DNA of 64,000 bases from Rhineura floridana (GCF_030035675.1 NC_084484.1:186155434-186219433); one strand, 5' to 3'. Shown: positions 51,880 to 63,564, counted from the stretch's first letter. A program made the numbers and translations. Notes: a model not told the origin generated them from the sequence alone.

Positions 51880-52460
51880 AAACGAGGAGAGGGTTGCAGC
51901 TAAATGGCAACACATCTGCATTGCGAGCAGAAGGTCCCGGGTTCAACCGCCAGCATCTCCAAGCAGGACTGAGAGAGACTCTTGACTAAAACCCCAGAGA
52001 GCTGCTGCCAGTCAGTGTAGACAGTACTGAGCTAGGTGGACCAAGGGTCTGACGGGATAAGGAAGCTGCCTCTGTTTGGGAAGAACTGTAGCTGAAGAAG
52101 GTGTTGGGTTCAATTTCAGGCTTTTCCATATAAAGTTGTTGTTGTTATTGTTATTACTGCATTTATATCCCGCTTTTCCTCCAAGGAGCTCAAAGTGGCG
52201 TACCTGGTTCTTCCCCTCCTAATTTAATCCCCACAACAACCTTGTGAGGTAGGTTTGGCTGAGAGGCAGTGACTGGCCCAAAGTCACCCAGTGGACTTCT
52301 TGGCTGAGTGGGGATTTGAACCCTGGTTTCCCAGGTCCTAGTCCAACACTCTAACCACTACACCACATTCCCTGCCTGAAACCCTGGAGAGCCGCTGCCA
52401 GTCAGTGTAGACGATACTGAGCTAGATGGACCATTGGTCTGACTCGGTTTTTGTCAGCTT
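51880..52460. mobile_element. Two tRNA-Ala-like SINEs (plus) flanking a tRNA/L2-tailed SINE (minus)
   Basis: 51880-52075 and 52376-52460 belong to the tRNA-Ala-like family. Between them 52130-52375 is antisense: a (ttg)n/tttatatcccgcttttcctccaaggagctcaaagtggcgtacc tail, aaccttgtgaggtaggtttggctgagaggcagtgactggccc body, B box gggatttgaaccctgg, and the reverse A box aaccactacaccaca. This is the clearest copy of the tRNA head plus L2-like tail type. Confidence 0.85.
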
Positions 52461-52464
52461 CCTG

Positions 52465-53850
52465 TGTTCATTTTTTGTTTTAATGAGTCCTCTGAAAATG
52501 GTTATTTAATGTGAATGATCTGGGGCATGTGCATTTTCCTTCTCTCTGGTGCGTGGTTCCCTGATCCCATAAGCATTCTGTGCATTCATGCCTGAGGCTT
52601 TTTCAAGCCCTGTGCAGGGCTGGTGCCAGCTGGGACTCAGAAATGCCTCCCCAGGCCTGCTTGTGGACTGGCACAGGCTTAAAGACGCACGCAGGGAGTG
52701 GGCAGTTTGCCTCCTGCACTCTCGAGAGAGACGGGGTATCCGGCAGTCTCTTCGTGCACTTGGAAAATAGCGTGGCCTAGGGCGAGGCCAGCAGCACGAA
52801 ACTGTTAATGTTCCAGTATCGTCTGTCAGTTTTATCTAAGGAATCCCAAATTGCTGTCCTGCAACCTTAGCGTTTGTTCTCGGTAAAATCATTCCACTTG
52901 CCTTGTTCATTGGCAGCGTCGGGGCTGTACAGATATGCCGATTTCTAGCCTTTTGCTCCTAGGATGAAAACTCTGGAGGCAAAAGGGCTGATATAGATGG
53001 GCCCTTCTTAGGAGACTGGCACCGTGGGCAGGGCCAGCAAGCCATTGCTCTCTTGAGATCATTGGGGGGGGGATCTCATTCTGTCAGTGTTGCAGACCTT
53101 TCTTGGGAGAGCACCTTCCAGAAAGAAGGTTTCCCTAAAGCATCAGCTGCTGGGACAGTAACATATTGGGCGGGGAAGCAGCGGTTTAAGTGGTTGCCGC
53201 TGCCGGCAACAGAAGCTTTTGTTGTGGCGAAAAGTTCAAGTTTCCAGCTTCCTCTTCCTCCCGACCCCATCCGGAGAGCTCAGCTTGCAGGCGCTGAGCA
53301 CAAACTCAAACATGCCCTTTGGGCTCCCAGCTTTGAAGCAGCAGCGACCCAGAGTCGTTCACCCAGAACTCCAGGGATCAGAGGCCTGAATAGAAGCCCC
53401 ATATGTTCAGAGGGGGTAGTGGCAGTGGTGCTGTTGGGGGCAAAGCACCTGCGCTGCAATAGGAGATGCCTGAAGACAAACAAGGCACTGGGTCAGCTGC
53501 CTCCTTGGCTCTGAATAGGTGTGTGGCGGTTCATGTTGCCCCCCCCAAAGACATAAAGTTATGCTTCAGATGCATCCCATCTCTCTCTCTTCCTCCCCCC
53601 CCCCCAACTTCCAGAGGCCCATGGCCAGAAGGCTCCCTCTGGGGAGTGCCAGGGGGCTGTCAATATAAACAAGGAGGTGTGTTGACTTGCATGGATTTAG
53701 CAGCCCACTAAAGCTCCTGTTAGGGTGATGAGTAAGGGGTTGGCTAGTCCTGTTGGAAGGCAGGAAGCCAATTTTCTCTTTCCCTCTGCCCCCCTGTAAA
53801 TCAACTAGGCCAGGTCCTCCGGGAGGTATGGTGCGCTATTACTGCTGCCC
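52465..53850. other. No gene recognised
   Basis: CLPB intron 2. The 153-codon frame at 53053-53514 has no recognisable motif. C-runs near 53597 and G-run at 53065. Confidence 0.35.
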
Positions 53851-53853
53851 TAG

Positions 53854-54355
53854 AAAAGACAATAATGCTGGGAAAAACAGAAGGGAGTAGAAAAAGAGGA
53901 AGGCCAAACGAGATGGATTGATTCCATAAAGGAAGCCACAGACCTGACCTTACAAGATCTGAACAGGGTGGTTCATGACAGATACTACTGGAAGTCACTA
54001 ATGCATAGGGTCGCCATAAGTCGTAATCGACTTGAAGGCACATAACAACAACGGATGTTGTGTTTTAATATCATACGTGATTCACTAGAAAAGATAATAA
54101 CGCTGGGAAAAACAGAAGGTAGTAGAAAAAAAGGAAGGCCAAACAAGAGATGGATTGATTCCATAAAGGAAGCCACAGACCTGAACTTACAAGATCTGAA
54201 CAGGGTGGTTTATAACAGGTGCTATTGAAGGTCATTGATTCGTAGGGTCGCCATAAGTCGTAATCAACTTGAAGGCACAGAACAACAACAACTGCCGCCC
54301 GGAGCTCCTACTGGGAGGATGGGCGGGATATAAATCTAATAAATCAATAAATAAT
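53854..54355 (+). mobile_element. Two tandem Bov-B LINE 3' ends, then an L2-type end
   Basis: 53854-54052 and 54077-54292 each start at ctagaaaaga and run through GRPNKRWIDSIKEA-like and LNRVVHDR-like sequence to gggtcgccataagtcgtaatc and an (aac)n tail, with 24 bp between them. 54290-54355 is an L2-type end (gccgcccggagctcctactgggaggatgggcgggatataaat). Confidence 0.87.
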
Positions 54356-54359
54356 ACTG

Positions 54360-54904
54360 CCTCCTCTGAATCGCTCCCTCGAATCGCTGGGAGCTTGCAT
54401 ACTTTACAGACCCCCTTGCTTTGCAGGGTAGAGAGGAGTTGTGCCATCCCAGTTTAACCCAGTCCGATGAGGCAGGCAGATCAGCCTCTTTCATGGACTG
54501 AATAGGAAGGTTCTAGGGTGGGGGTGTTTGCCCTTCTGTTGGATGGGGTTGTGTGGATTGGCCTGAGAGGGGCTGGCCTAATAATAAGACTTAGCACTTA
54601 TAGAGTGCCATAGACTATCCAAATAGTTTTGCATGCACTATCCTGTCATAACGGTTGGAAAAGGCTTCTATGGTAATTCAGCAGGGGGAGGCTACGGGAG
54701 CCTGGCTTCCAGCCACTAAGGTAAATTCATGATGAAAGTGGGAGCAGAAATGCCACCACCAAGAAGGCCCTGCCTGGAGGCAGTGATGTTCCAGCATCAA
54801 GAGAAGAGACATGATGACAGTGAGGGGTGTGGGAGAAGCCGCTGGTTGACGCACCGCAAAGGAAGTACAAAGGCTTTCTCCTTCCTTCATCACTGGAGGA
54901 GGTC
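54360..54904. other. No gene recognised; possible MIR-like trace
   Basis: At 54585-54655 the words cttagcacttatagagtgcc and gcatgcactatcctgtcat vaguely resemble a MIR/L2 core. Nothing else recognised. Confidence 0.3.
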
Positions 54905-55185
54905 CTCTAGGGCACTGCTCTTCAACCTTGGGTCCCCAGATGCAGTCGGACTACAACTTCCATCCACCCCAGCCAGCTTAGCCTATGACCAAGGATGATG
55001 GGAGTTGTAGTCCCAACATTCTTTGAGGGCCCAAGATTGAAGAACCGTGCTCTAGGGAACCCTTGCAGATGTTTGAACTACAAATCCTGTCATCCCTGAC
55101 CATTGGACCATGCTGGTAGGGGCTGATGGGAAATGAAGTCCAACGTCAACTAGAGAGCCACCGGTTGCTCACTCCTGTTCTCCAG
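54905..55185. mobile_element. Two adjacent foldback MITEs
   Basis: 54905-55055: ctgctcttcaaccttgggtccccagatgcagtcggactacaacttcc, and gatgggagttgtagtcccaacattctttgagggcccaagattgaagaaccgtgc. 55058-55185: cttgcagatgtttgaactacaaatcctgtcatcc, and ctgatgggaaatgaagtccaacgtc. They are 2-3 bp apart. Confidence 0.8.
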
Positions 55186-55875
55186 GGTTCCTGAGCATCT
55201 GTGCAAATGGAATTCAAAGCTCTTTACTCTTGCTGTGAATTTGCAGTGCTCCCCATTACACCAAAGGCATGGTTGTGGGTTAGTAGATGCTGGCACAGTC
55301 ATTAAATCAATTTCATCTATTTGTCTGGCTCCTCTCTATGCAAGGGTACCTGTGCCACTGTTTGGAAGCCATTTAACTGAGTTCCTCGGGCCTTATTTGT
55401 TTAAAATGCAGATAGACATCCTTAAAGATTGATCAGAGAATTTTATTTAATTAACAATAAAATACCCCTGCTGGTAAATACATTTGGTTGTCTAGGAGCT
55501 AAGCAGTGGTCGTCGCTTTATTGATTTGTTGTGATTAAATCAGGCTGGGAATATATTAATGATGATCACAAGTGCCCCGAACATAAAGTTCATCCGTTTC
55601 GCAAAGCTGCTAAGTTGCTCAGCACCAGTGTGCTGATTTTAAAAAATACCCCTAATTGAAACATCGATGCATGTTACGCTCCTTGACGGCGCTGCCATCA
55701 TTCTGCATTCTGGATTTCTCAGCTCATCATTCTAGAGAGCCTTAAGCAACTTGTTCCCAAATGTGGGCTCCTGTTGACGGTCGTGATCAGTGAGGGTTTT
55801 GTGGCTGCATCTTGTGGTGGTGAGTGGCAAAAGTTGTTCTGGAACACCTCCTAAGACCCAGAAAAGACAAAGCCA
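55186..55875. other. No gene recognised
   Basis: AT-rich CLPB intron 2 sequence with no repeat identified. It differs from the surrounding repeat-dense DNA and could hold old single-copy or conserved non-coding sequence. Confidence 0.35.
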
Positions 55876-55879
55876 ATGT

Positions 55880-56000
55880 GGTGTCCTTCAGACGGTGTTG
55901 GTTTCCAACTTCCATCAGCCCAAGCCAGCATGGCTAATGGTCAGGAGTGATGGGAGTCGTACTCCAAGAGCACCTGCAGGGCATCACGATGGCTACCCCT
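55880..56000. mobile_element. Foldback MITE
   Basis: ttccaacttccatcagcccaagccagcatggctaatggtcaggagtgatgggagtcgtactccaagagcacc, in the order left arm, centre, right arm. Confidence 0.7.
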
Positions 56001-56120
56001 GATGTGACACATAACTGTTCCTGGCTCAGTCTTTGCAAGCCTTTCTCTCCCAGGCTGGGCCTGTCTTCCAGCCCTTCCTCTCATTTTCCAGGAACAGTCG
56101 TTTGCCTAAGCAAACCCAGG

Positions 56121-56275
56121 CTGTGGCCTGAAGGCACATGAGGCCAGCTCCCTGCTGAAGCTAAGCAGGGTCAGGTCTGGCCAGTGCCTGGATGGGAGAC
56201 CGCTGGGGAACCGTATGGAAGCCGCCTTGGGTTTCATGAAAAAAGAAAAGCAGGGTATAAACGTAATAAATAAAA
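56121..56275 (+). mobile_element. 5S-rRNA-headed SINE with L2-like tail
   Basis: gaagctaagcagggtcaggtctggccagtgcctggatgggagaccgctggggaaccg is the 5S internal control region (A box, intermediate element, C box). The tail aagccgccttgggtttcatg, then gcagggtataaacgtaataaataaa, resembles the L2-type end. Upstream, ggcctgaaggcacatgaggccagctccc replaces the 5' third of 5S. Confidence 0.85.
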
Positions 56276-56359
56276 GCAAGCAACAACTTGCTGGCAAGGG
56301 AAGGATGACAAGGAAGCGCTTTCTAGTCCCCTAGCAACAACAGTTTGTCCTCACAGGTC

Positions 56360-57100
56360 TGCCTTCCCCAACCTGGTCACCTCCAGGTGTTTTGGACTAC
56401 AACTCCCAGCACCCCTAGCTAGCCAACACTGATGTATGATGCTGAGGCTGATGGGAGTTGTAGTCCCGAACCAGGAACCAGGTTGAAGAAGGCTGTCGTA
56501 GGTTAACCAAGTCCATCAAAACAAAACCATACATCTTCCTGCTTCCCATTTATCACTGTTTCCCCAAAGACAGGCAGTTTGGGGGAAGGGGGGGAACTGT
56601 CCCAGTAAATATATGGGCACCCATGAGTGTTTGTTCCTAACCTTGCTGTCTGTGTCTGGGTGTTGGTCCTCTTTGCTGAAGGGAAGCACTTAACACCTGA
56701 GCACTTCCTGGTTGCCAGGTTGCCTTGTGAGCGAGTGGGAGGCTGGAGTCAGGGGGGGGGAGCGGAGGCAAAGTGTGACTGTGTGTGGCTATGAAGTCTT
56801 GGCCACAACTAGCCTGAAAGGGGGGAGGGTTGCTCAGTGGAACACACACTTTGCATACCCAAACCCCCAGTTTCAGTCCCCATCACTGCAGGCAGCAATG
56901 GTGAGAAAGCCTCCCCACTCTGCTCTCTCTGCCTAAAACCCAGTTGAGATTAGGCAAGGCAGGGAGAGAGTCTGAGCTGGAAAACAGCAGTTTCCTGTGA
57001 AGTCCTTTCATTTACGAAAGTGCAGCCGGAATGTTTTCATAGGACCAAGCAGGCTCACCTGTGCTCCTCCAGACATTGCTGAACTACAACTCCCTTCCTC
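56360..57100. mobile_element. Foldback MITE, decayed SINE and MITE half
   Basis: 56360-56500 foldback MITE (tccccaacctggtcacctccaggtgttttggactacaactcccagc, gctgatgggagttgtagtcccg). 56815-56950 decayed tRNA-Ala-like SINE (gttgctcagtggaacacacactttgc, gcctaaaacccagttgag). 57045-57100 half MITE (gtgctcctccagacattgctgaactacaactccc). 56505-56810 not recognised. Confidence 0.65.
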
Positions 57101-57339
57101 TTCATCTGTAAATCAAGCCAGAATTCCTGGCATCATTCAGGCCTGCTTCAGTAGCAACCCAGTGAAACAGAAAGGGAAGCAGAACCACAGGACAAGCCAC
57201 AGACTCAAAATTGTAACTGGAAAGAATACGCTAGTTTATTGATGTGCAAAGCTTAATACTATTACAAGGGAATAGAATGATAGAAAGTAAGACAAAAATA
57301 ACATTTGAAACGGCAATAAGTAAATTAGGAAATATCTTA

Positions 57340-57540
57340 AAGCAATATATATACATATGTATATATGTGTGAGTATGTATATATATGTGTGTGTGTGTGT
57401 GTCTGTGTGTGTAGATCGTTTTGAAAGCAACAAACAACTTCACTCAAGCTTGTTAATCACAATTACATGTATATATATGTGCGTGTGTGTATATATGTTT
57501 GTGTGTGTGTGTGTATCTATATATATAATATAAACTTAAT
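57340..57540. repeat. Alternating (TA)n/(TG)n microsatellite pair
   Basis: Two blocks (57345-57420 and 57465-57530) of atatat and gtgtgtgt alternation with an AT-rich spacer, followed by repeated ttataatcttataaatc words to 57600. Confidence 0.9.
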
Positions 57541-57599
57541 TATAAATCAATTATAATCTTATAAATCTTAATTATAATCTTAAAAATATCTTAAAGCAA

Positions 57600-58040
57600 T
57601 GTGATATATATAGATAGATTTATATATATAGATATTTGCATAAGCTTGATGGTGTTATAGGAATGAAGATATGAAATAAAAAACTTAAAACACGTATTTC
57701 AGCCAACTAATGATTAATAATAAAACAAACTAAGAATAAAAATGATTTATTTTAGCTATAGATTTCCTAGGATATTAGATTAAAGAAAGTGATCGTTGCA
57801 TAGGCAGAAGATGCTTGGGGACTTTCAGGCCTTGAGGCCTTCGGTTTAGGCACAGCAAGGCAGAGAGCAGGGCAAGGAAGAAGGAAAAGTAATCCAAAAG
57901 GCAAATCCTCCCCCCTCCCCCAGAAAATCTATCACTTTTTATATTAATCAGTAAACTGGATCAGCAGATAGGAGTTATGCCTCCAGCATCATCAATGTTG
58001 CCACCCAACAAGATCAGCCTCAAAAGACCTTTCCGTCCCA
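57600..58040. other. No gene recognised
   Basis: AT-rich, with a tatatatagata tract near 57605-57640. No further element recognised. Confidence 0.35.
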
Positions 58041-58044
58041 CCAG

Positions 58045-58338
58045 TTAAAACAGCTAGACTGGTGAGAACTAGGGAGAGGGCTTTTTCAATCATGGCACCC
58101 ACTCTATGGGATTCCCTCCCAAATGACATCCGCCATGCCCCCTCCATAATGAGTTTCCGCCGGACCTTGAAAACCTGGCTATTCAGGCAGGCCTTTGGGG
58201 TGGGTTAGGTTTTAGTGTTATTGTTGGAATTTTAAGGCTCTAATGTGAACTATATGCTATTATGTTGTGCGTCGCCCAGAGTGGCTGGACAACCAGCCAG
58301 ATAGGCGACTAATAAATTTAATAAATAAATAAAATAAA
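58045..58338 (+). mobile_element. LINE 3' end (CR1/L2-like superfamily, distinct subfamily)
   Basis: gagaactagggagagggctttttcaatcatggcacccactctatgggattccctccc encodes a degenerate RAFSVMAPTLWNSLP-type motif. The end is gtcgcccagagtggctggacaaccagccagataggcgactaataaat with (aaat)n. It differs from the other L2-type ends here. Confidence 0.75.
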
Positions 58339-58654
58339 TAAATAAATTTCACTGAGTGTGGATAGACCCCCTTAACAGGTATTCATACGTAGACCATGAA
58401 TTACTATAATCCATTGGGGAGGGGGACAAAGAGAAGTAAGTGAGGCCCCTCCCTCAGTGATTTTCCATTCAAGCACCTTTTGCCCAGTTTTTTCCTGGGA
58501 AAATATGTTACGTGTTCACTTTTCTTGCGTCTTGACACAGCTGTGCACAGCGACTGCTTTTGGCTGGCAGCAGCGAGGACGGTTTCAGCAATCCAGCCAG
58601 CTTGCAAGAATGACACAGACGGGGCCTTCCGGTGTCTCCTATCTTGGGTTCATC

Positions 58655-58805
58655 ATGGCTACTCTGTTCTGTGCATTTCCCATGACTGCTGTATGCAGAC
58701 CAAGCAGGAACCAAATGAAGAGTCAGCCAGCAGGGCCAATGGTTAGGGCTGATGGGAGTTGTAGTATAGGAGCACCTGGAGGGACAACAGGTTAGCCACC
58801 TCTGT
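58655..58805. mobile_element. Foldback MITE, right half best preserved
   Basis: gccagcagggccaatggttagggctgatgggagttgtagtataggagcacctggagggacaacaggttagccacctctg is the right half; the left half is decayed. Confidence 0.65.
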
Positions 58806-58809
58806 TATA

Positions 58810-60680
58810 GGCACAGTGAGCACTTGTCAGGACTCAGCTTGGCCTTGGAAAATGCCGCTTCTGGGAGTGCCTGGATCCTCAGGGCACAAGCTGGGCTCAG
58901 CCTCTTCCAGAGTGGGGTGTTTTTTTGCCTTTTTCGTGGGTTAGAGCTTTGACCCTTAAGGCCCAACACAACCTGATGGAGTCCTGCCTTCTCACATGAC
59001 CTGTGGCTGGGGATGCCCTGCCCTGCCAGAGTGTGGCAAAGTGAGGCATCCTCAGCGATGGCGTCTGGGACTCTTGGTCAGGGGCTGCTTCTGCCCTTCA
59101 CTCTCATCTTCAGACCTTTCCAATTTAAGGAGGCTTTTGGAGGAAGGCAAGACAACTGCTGGTGCTTTTGGCTTAATTAGTGTGGGATTCATAACTGCCT
59201 TTGTGGTGTTTTTGCTTTCTGATTTATTCATTACGTGGTTAGAAATGCAACGGGTAAGAGCATTAAATGTGTAATTAATATAGTGTAAAATATCACGAAT
59301 CTATTATTGTACTGATCCCTTGAATTGTCAGCGTCCTACATTCACCCCGTTTCAGAGGCAGGTACTGTGGTCCAAGCAAAGCAAGAGGTCGAATCCGAAA
59401 GGCACTAGCTGTAAATCCAAAAGGCCAGAGAGGCAGTAGAGATCAGCATGTGGTGCAAACAGGTTGTCCAGTTTCTAGCAGGCAGCTGTCTGAGGCGAGG
59501 CAGTCTCCAAAACACCTACTTTGTCTACCAAATAGCTCAGATTAAGAAGCCAAACCAGAGGCAAGGGTTAAATAAGACCAACCTTGCCCTATTCCTGCCC
59601 CCCATCATCTGGTCCACTTGAGCTGATGAGCTGCAGTACCCCCCTCTCGCCAATATCCGAGTGGCACTGCGGAGCAGGAAGGGTCAAGCCAGCCTCTCCC
59701 TTTGCCTGAGAACTGCTCAGTGGCCCAGAAGGACAGTGTCTTCACCTGGCTACTGGCTTCCCTTGTTGGAGCCCCCTGGCTGCACCTTATGTCACGGATT
59801 CCTTGGTGACCATCTTTGAGTCAGTGTCCTGCTCAGCAACAGCTGAGGAGGAAAAGTGTCCTGTTTCACCACTACCAGGTGGGGGGGGGTGAGGGAAATG
59901 CACCCCCCAAAAAATCCTTAGAAGTAATACATCCTCAGCCTTCTGTAATGCCAAAACTTTGTCAGCTGTAAAAGGAAAAGTGAAGGATTTGATAATGTTT
60001 AATGAAGGGAAGGGAATAACTGGACAGTCGATACTGTCAAAGGGATAGATGAAATCCACGTTTTCAAGGGACGTTCTCAGTTTGACATACTGAAACATCC
60101 TGTTTATAGGAGTAAGGAAATTGTTTGCGTTCACATTTTTAATCCCTCTGTGATTTATTTGTGATGTAATTATTAAATTTCATTTTGCTGATAATCTGTT
60201 TTAATGGTAACTAATAAAATAGATGTTGTTTTTAAAAAGCAGAGAGCTTTTGCATCTGCATTTGTGTGTAAGCTTTGAAAGTGCTGTAAACATTAAAAAT
60301 AATATTAAACCCAAGTGTTTCTTCTTGCAGTAAGTGTTTTTAAAGTTTTATAACCAAGGCTGGCCCAAGACATTTTGCTAGCTTAGGCGGAGCAGCAAAC
60401 TCCCCCCTCACCCCCACCCCTGTTATGGTAAATAGCATCTAAGGCTATCCATGTTATTTTGGCTCTTCAGGGAGAAATGTAAAATACAGAATAAAATTAA
60501 ACAACAATTTGGGACATTCACAATCAGCTGCTTGAGGTGGATGCCTCACTCTGCCTAATGGAGGGGCCAGACACATTCGTAGGCATGAAAGTCTTACGCA
60601 GCAAATAGAAATCTGAAAATTGGGTCACACACTGTTCAAGACATTCTGGTTACTTTCAGAATTGGAAAACCAAATATTTA
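58810..60680. other. About 1.9 kb with nothing recognised
   Basis: No repeat family or exon was identified. CLPB exon 3 (ankyrin) was sought here and not seen. A G-run is at 59881-59889. Confidence 0.35.
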
Positions 60681-60682
60681 AT

Positions 60683-61790
60683 GTAAGAACATAGGAAGAG
60701 CCTGCTGGATCAGGCCAGTGGCCCATCTAGTCCGGCATCCTGTTCTCACAGCGGCCAACCAGATGCCCATTATGGGAACCTGCAAGCAGGACCTGAGCGC
60801 AAGAGCACTCTCCCCTCCTGCAGTTTCCAGCAACTGGCATTCAGAAGCATATTACCTCTGACTTTGCAGGATGAGCATAGCCATCGTGCCAGAAGCCATT
60901 GAGAGCCTTCATCTCCTCCATGAATGTGTCTAATCCTCCTTCAGATCCATCCAGGTTGGCGGCCATCACTGCCTCCTCTGGGAGAGAATTCCATAGTTTA
61001 ACTCTGCACGGTGCGAATCATAGAACAGTAGAGTTGGCAGGGGCCTACAAGGCCATCTAGTCCAACCCCCTGCTCAATGCAGGAATCCAAATCAAAGCAT
61101 TCCCGACAGATGACTGTCAGGATCTCCGTTCCATTTGGCCTCCTTCTTTTCTTCTAAAGAATAAATTTCTAGTCCTTAAGACTGCAAATAAAGGCTTGAA
61201 AATGGGTAAAGCAGAAATGGGCACAATAACCAGTGGTGGCTGGTGTCCATTGGGACTGTTGGGGGTGAATCATAGAATCATTGAGTTGGAAGGGTCCCAT
61301 AAGGCCATCAAGTCCAACCCCCTGCGCAGTGCAGGAATCCAAATCAAAGCATTCCCGACAGATGACTGTCCAGCTGCCTCTTGAATGCCTCCAGTGTTGG
61401 AGAGCCCACTACCTCTCTAGGTAATTGGTTTTTGATTCACTTTCTTTTGTCTGTCCTGAATTTTCCAACGTCCGGTTTCATGGGATGTCCGCAAGTTCTA
61501 GTCTTATGAGAGAGAAACTTTTTTTATCCACTTTCTTCATGCCATGTGTAATTTCATACATCTCTGTCATATCTCCTCTTACTCACCTTTGCTTTAAACT
61601 AAACAGCCCCAAACGCTGCAACCTTTCCTAAAAGGGGAGTCGCTCCATCCCCTTGAACATTTTGGTTCCCCTTTCCTGAACCTTTTCCAGCTGTCAATAC
61701 CCTTTTTGAAGTGAGGCGACCAGAACTGTACACAGTATTCCAAATGCGGCTGCACCATAGATTTGTATGATGGCAGTCTCCCTCTTGAGA
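60683..61790 (-). mobile_element. Array of antisense CR1 3' ends
   Basis: 60683-61015: near-full CR1 3' UTR and ORF2 tail (aagaacataggaagagcctgctggatcaggccagtggcccatctagtcc). 61016-61120: ATTCTATG-type end (gaatcatagaacagtagagttgg). 61267-61425: second ATTCTATG-type end. 61426-61790: ORF2 tail of the other subfamily, with antisense MERLPF, FSLKQRF-like words. At least four truncated insertions of two subfamilies. Confidence 0.85.
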
Positions 61791-61799
61791 GTCAGGACA

Positions 61800-61925
61800 T
61801 GAAAATGGAAATGGACTGCCTTCAAGTCGATCCTGACTTATGGCTACCCTACGAATAGGGTTTTCATGGTAAGCGGTATTCAGAGGGGGTTTCCCATTGC
61901 CTCCCTCTGAGGCTAGTCCTTCCCA
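61800..61925 (-). mobile_element. Sauria-type SINE, 3' part
   Basis: gactgccttcaagtcgatcctgacttatggctaccctacgaatagggttttcatggtaagcggtattcagaggg, then cattgcctccctctgagg. The tRNA head is missing. Confidence 0.87.
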
Positions 61926-61929
61926 GCTG

Positions 61930-63010
61930 GCCAGGGCCTGCTCAGCTTGCCACAGCTGCACAAGCCAGCCCCTGCCTTGTCCGCAACTGCCAGCTGGGGG
62001 GCAACTGGGCTTCTTGGGACTAGGCAGCTTGCCCATGGCTGCACAGGTGGCAGGGAGTTATAAATCAATCAATCTGGAAAGTCTGCCTTTTGATTTAAGG
62101 AAAAAGAGCAAGCGAATAGCATTGCAGGGTTCAAGAGGAGAGGCCAGAGCAGTGCAGCCTGAATCAACTGTAAAGCACAACCCTGTACATGCCTATGGAA
62201 CTCACTGGGACAGGTTTCTGAGGGGTAAATCTGCATAGAATTGCCCTGCTGATGTCCAGTGTGATGAAGACCAACGAAGCCAAAAGCAGGTTGGCTCTGG
62301 GGCAGGACCTTTTGAAAGCTTCCAGCTGGAGCCAGTAGGGTTGATTCATGCTGTTGGTGATGCTCCATAGAGTGAGGTACATCCAGCCACAAGGCCGTCT
62401 CTTGTTACTACTGTAAACACAGCCCCGTCTGCCCAGTTGACATCCAATCTGGGCTCCCAGCAGGCTGAGGCAACCCACTGCTGATTACCCTGTTGCTGCA
62501 TGTTCCTTTCCTTTTGTGTGTAGGCAGAGAAATACGTGTTTGGTTTTGGTAATGTTCTGCACTGGGGAGTGGGGACACAGAGGTCTGCGGAAGGATAACC
62601 TCATTCTTGTAAATCAGCAGCATCCAGAGATCACCCAGAAGCCAAAATGGCACTAGAGCAGGGCTCTTTTCTGTGGAAGACCACATACCCTCAGTGGCAA
62701 TCTCTTGGGGCTCCCATGCTGGCAGTGGGGCAGAGCCAGAGATGAAGATGGCTGGGGCCAAAGTCAACAGTCTTCTGGATTAACTAATTCAGAATAAGGT
62801 ATCCCTGCTTCAGTTTTCATCATGGCTACCTTAGATGAAAATCCCCAATCCTTTGCAGGCCTTACTGAGAAGTAAGCCCCAGAGTGTTTCTTGGGGTTAC
62901 TGTCAAATAAGTATAATTGCTTAGTGCACCAGACCAATACAGCTGCTGTTCTGGGAAGCATGTGAAAATAAATCCTTTCTGACTTTAGTTTGCTATACAC
63001 TCACATGGAG
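61930..63010. other. No gene recognised
   Basis: CLPB intron 2. No repeats or exons identified. Confidence 0.35.
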
Positions 63011-63014
63011 ATAT

Positions 63015-63130
63015 ACAGAGCTTGGAAAAGTTGCTTTTTTGAACCACAGCTGCCTTCAGCCCCAGCCAGCATGGCCACTGGAGTGGGCTGATCGGAGTTG
63101 TAGTTCAAAAATATAACTTTTCCAACCTCT
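63015..63130. mobile_element. Foldback MITE variant
   Basis: gagcttggaaaagttgcttttttgaaccacagctgccttcagccccagccagcatggcc pairs with ctgatcggagttgtagttcaaaaatataacttttccaacctc. The outer arms differ from the main family. Confidence 0.78.
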
Positions 63131-63564
63131 GGAGGTATACGCACGCATACATGCCAGGCGCCTACCAATTTGTTGTCAAAGAGGCAGGGGTTAGACCTCT
63201 TTTCCCCAAGCTATACAGCTAGAAGAAACAGATCTTTTTTAAAGAAAAAAAAATCAATGTATGTTTATCAAATAAAATGCTGTCCCTTCCAATTGTTCTA
63301 AAACTATGTAGGAACAGGGGGAAGCGCTTTAAAAAGGCAGGAAAACAAACGAGGAGGCAGGAACTCTGATGGGATGAAGGAAGGGGGCAGATTCAGGAGG
63401 TGGCCGGGGTTGGGCAAGGGCGCAGGTTGCTCACCTGTGTCATAGACATTCCTCCCTGCGACCAGCAGATCTTTATGCTGCATTCTCCTTCATCCCCATC
63501 CTCAGTATTTGTCTAGAATTGTTTTAAAATTAATTGAAATGTGATCCTGGAAAACAGAATCTCT

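Noticed and set aside
53053-53514. 153-codon plus-strand frame in CLPB intron 2
   Set aside because: No recognised motif and no consensus splice sites; not ankyrin-like, so not CLPB exon 3.
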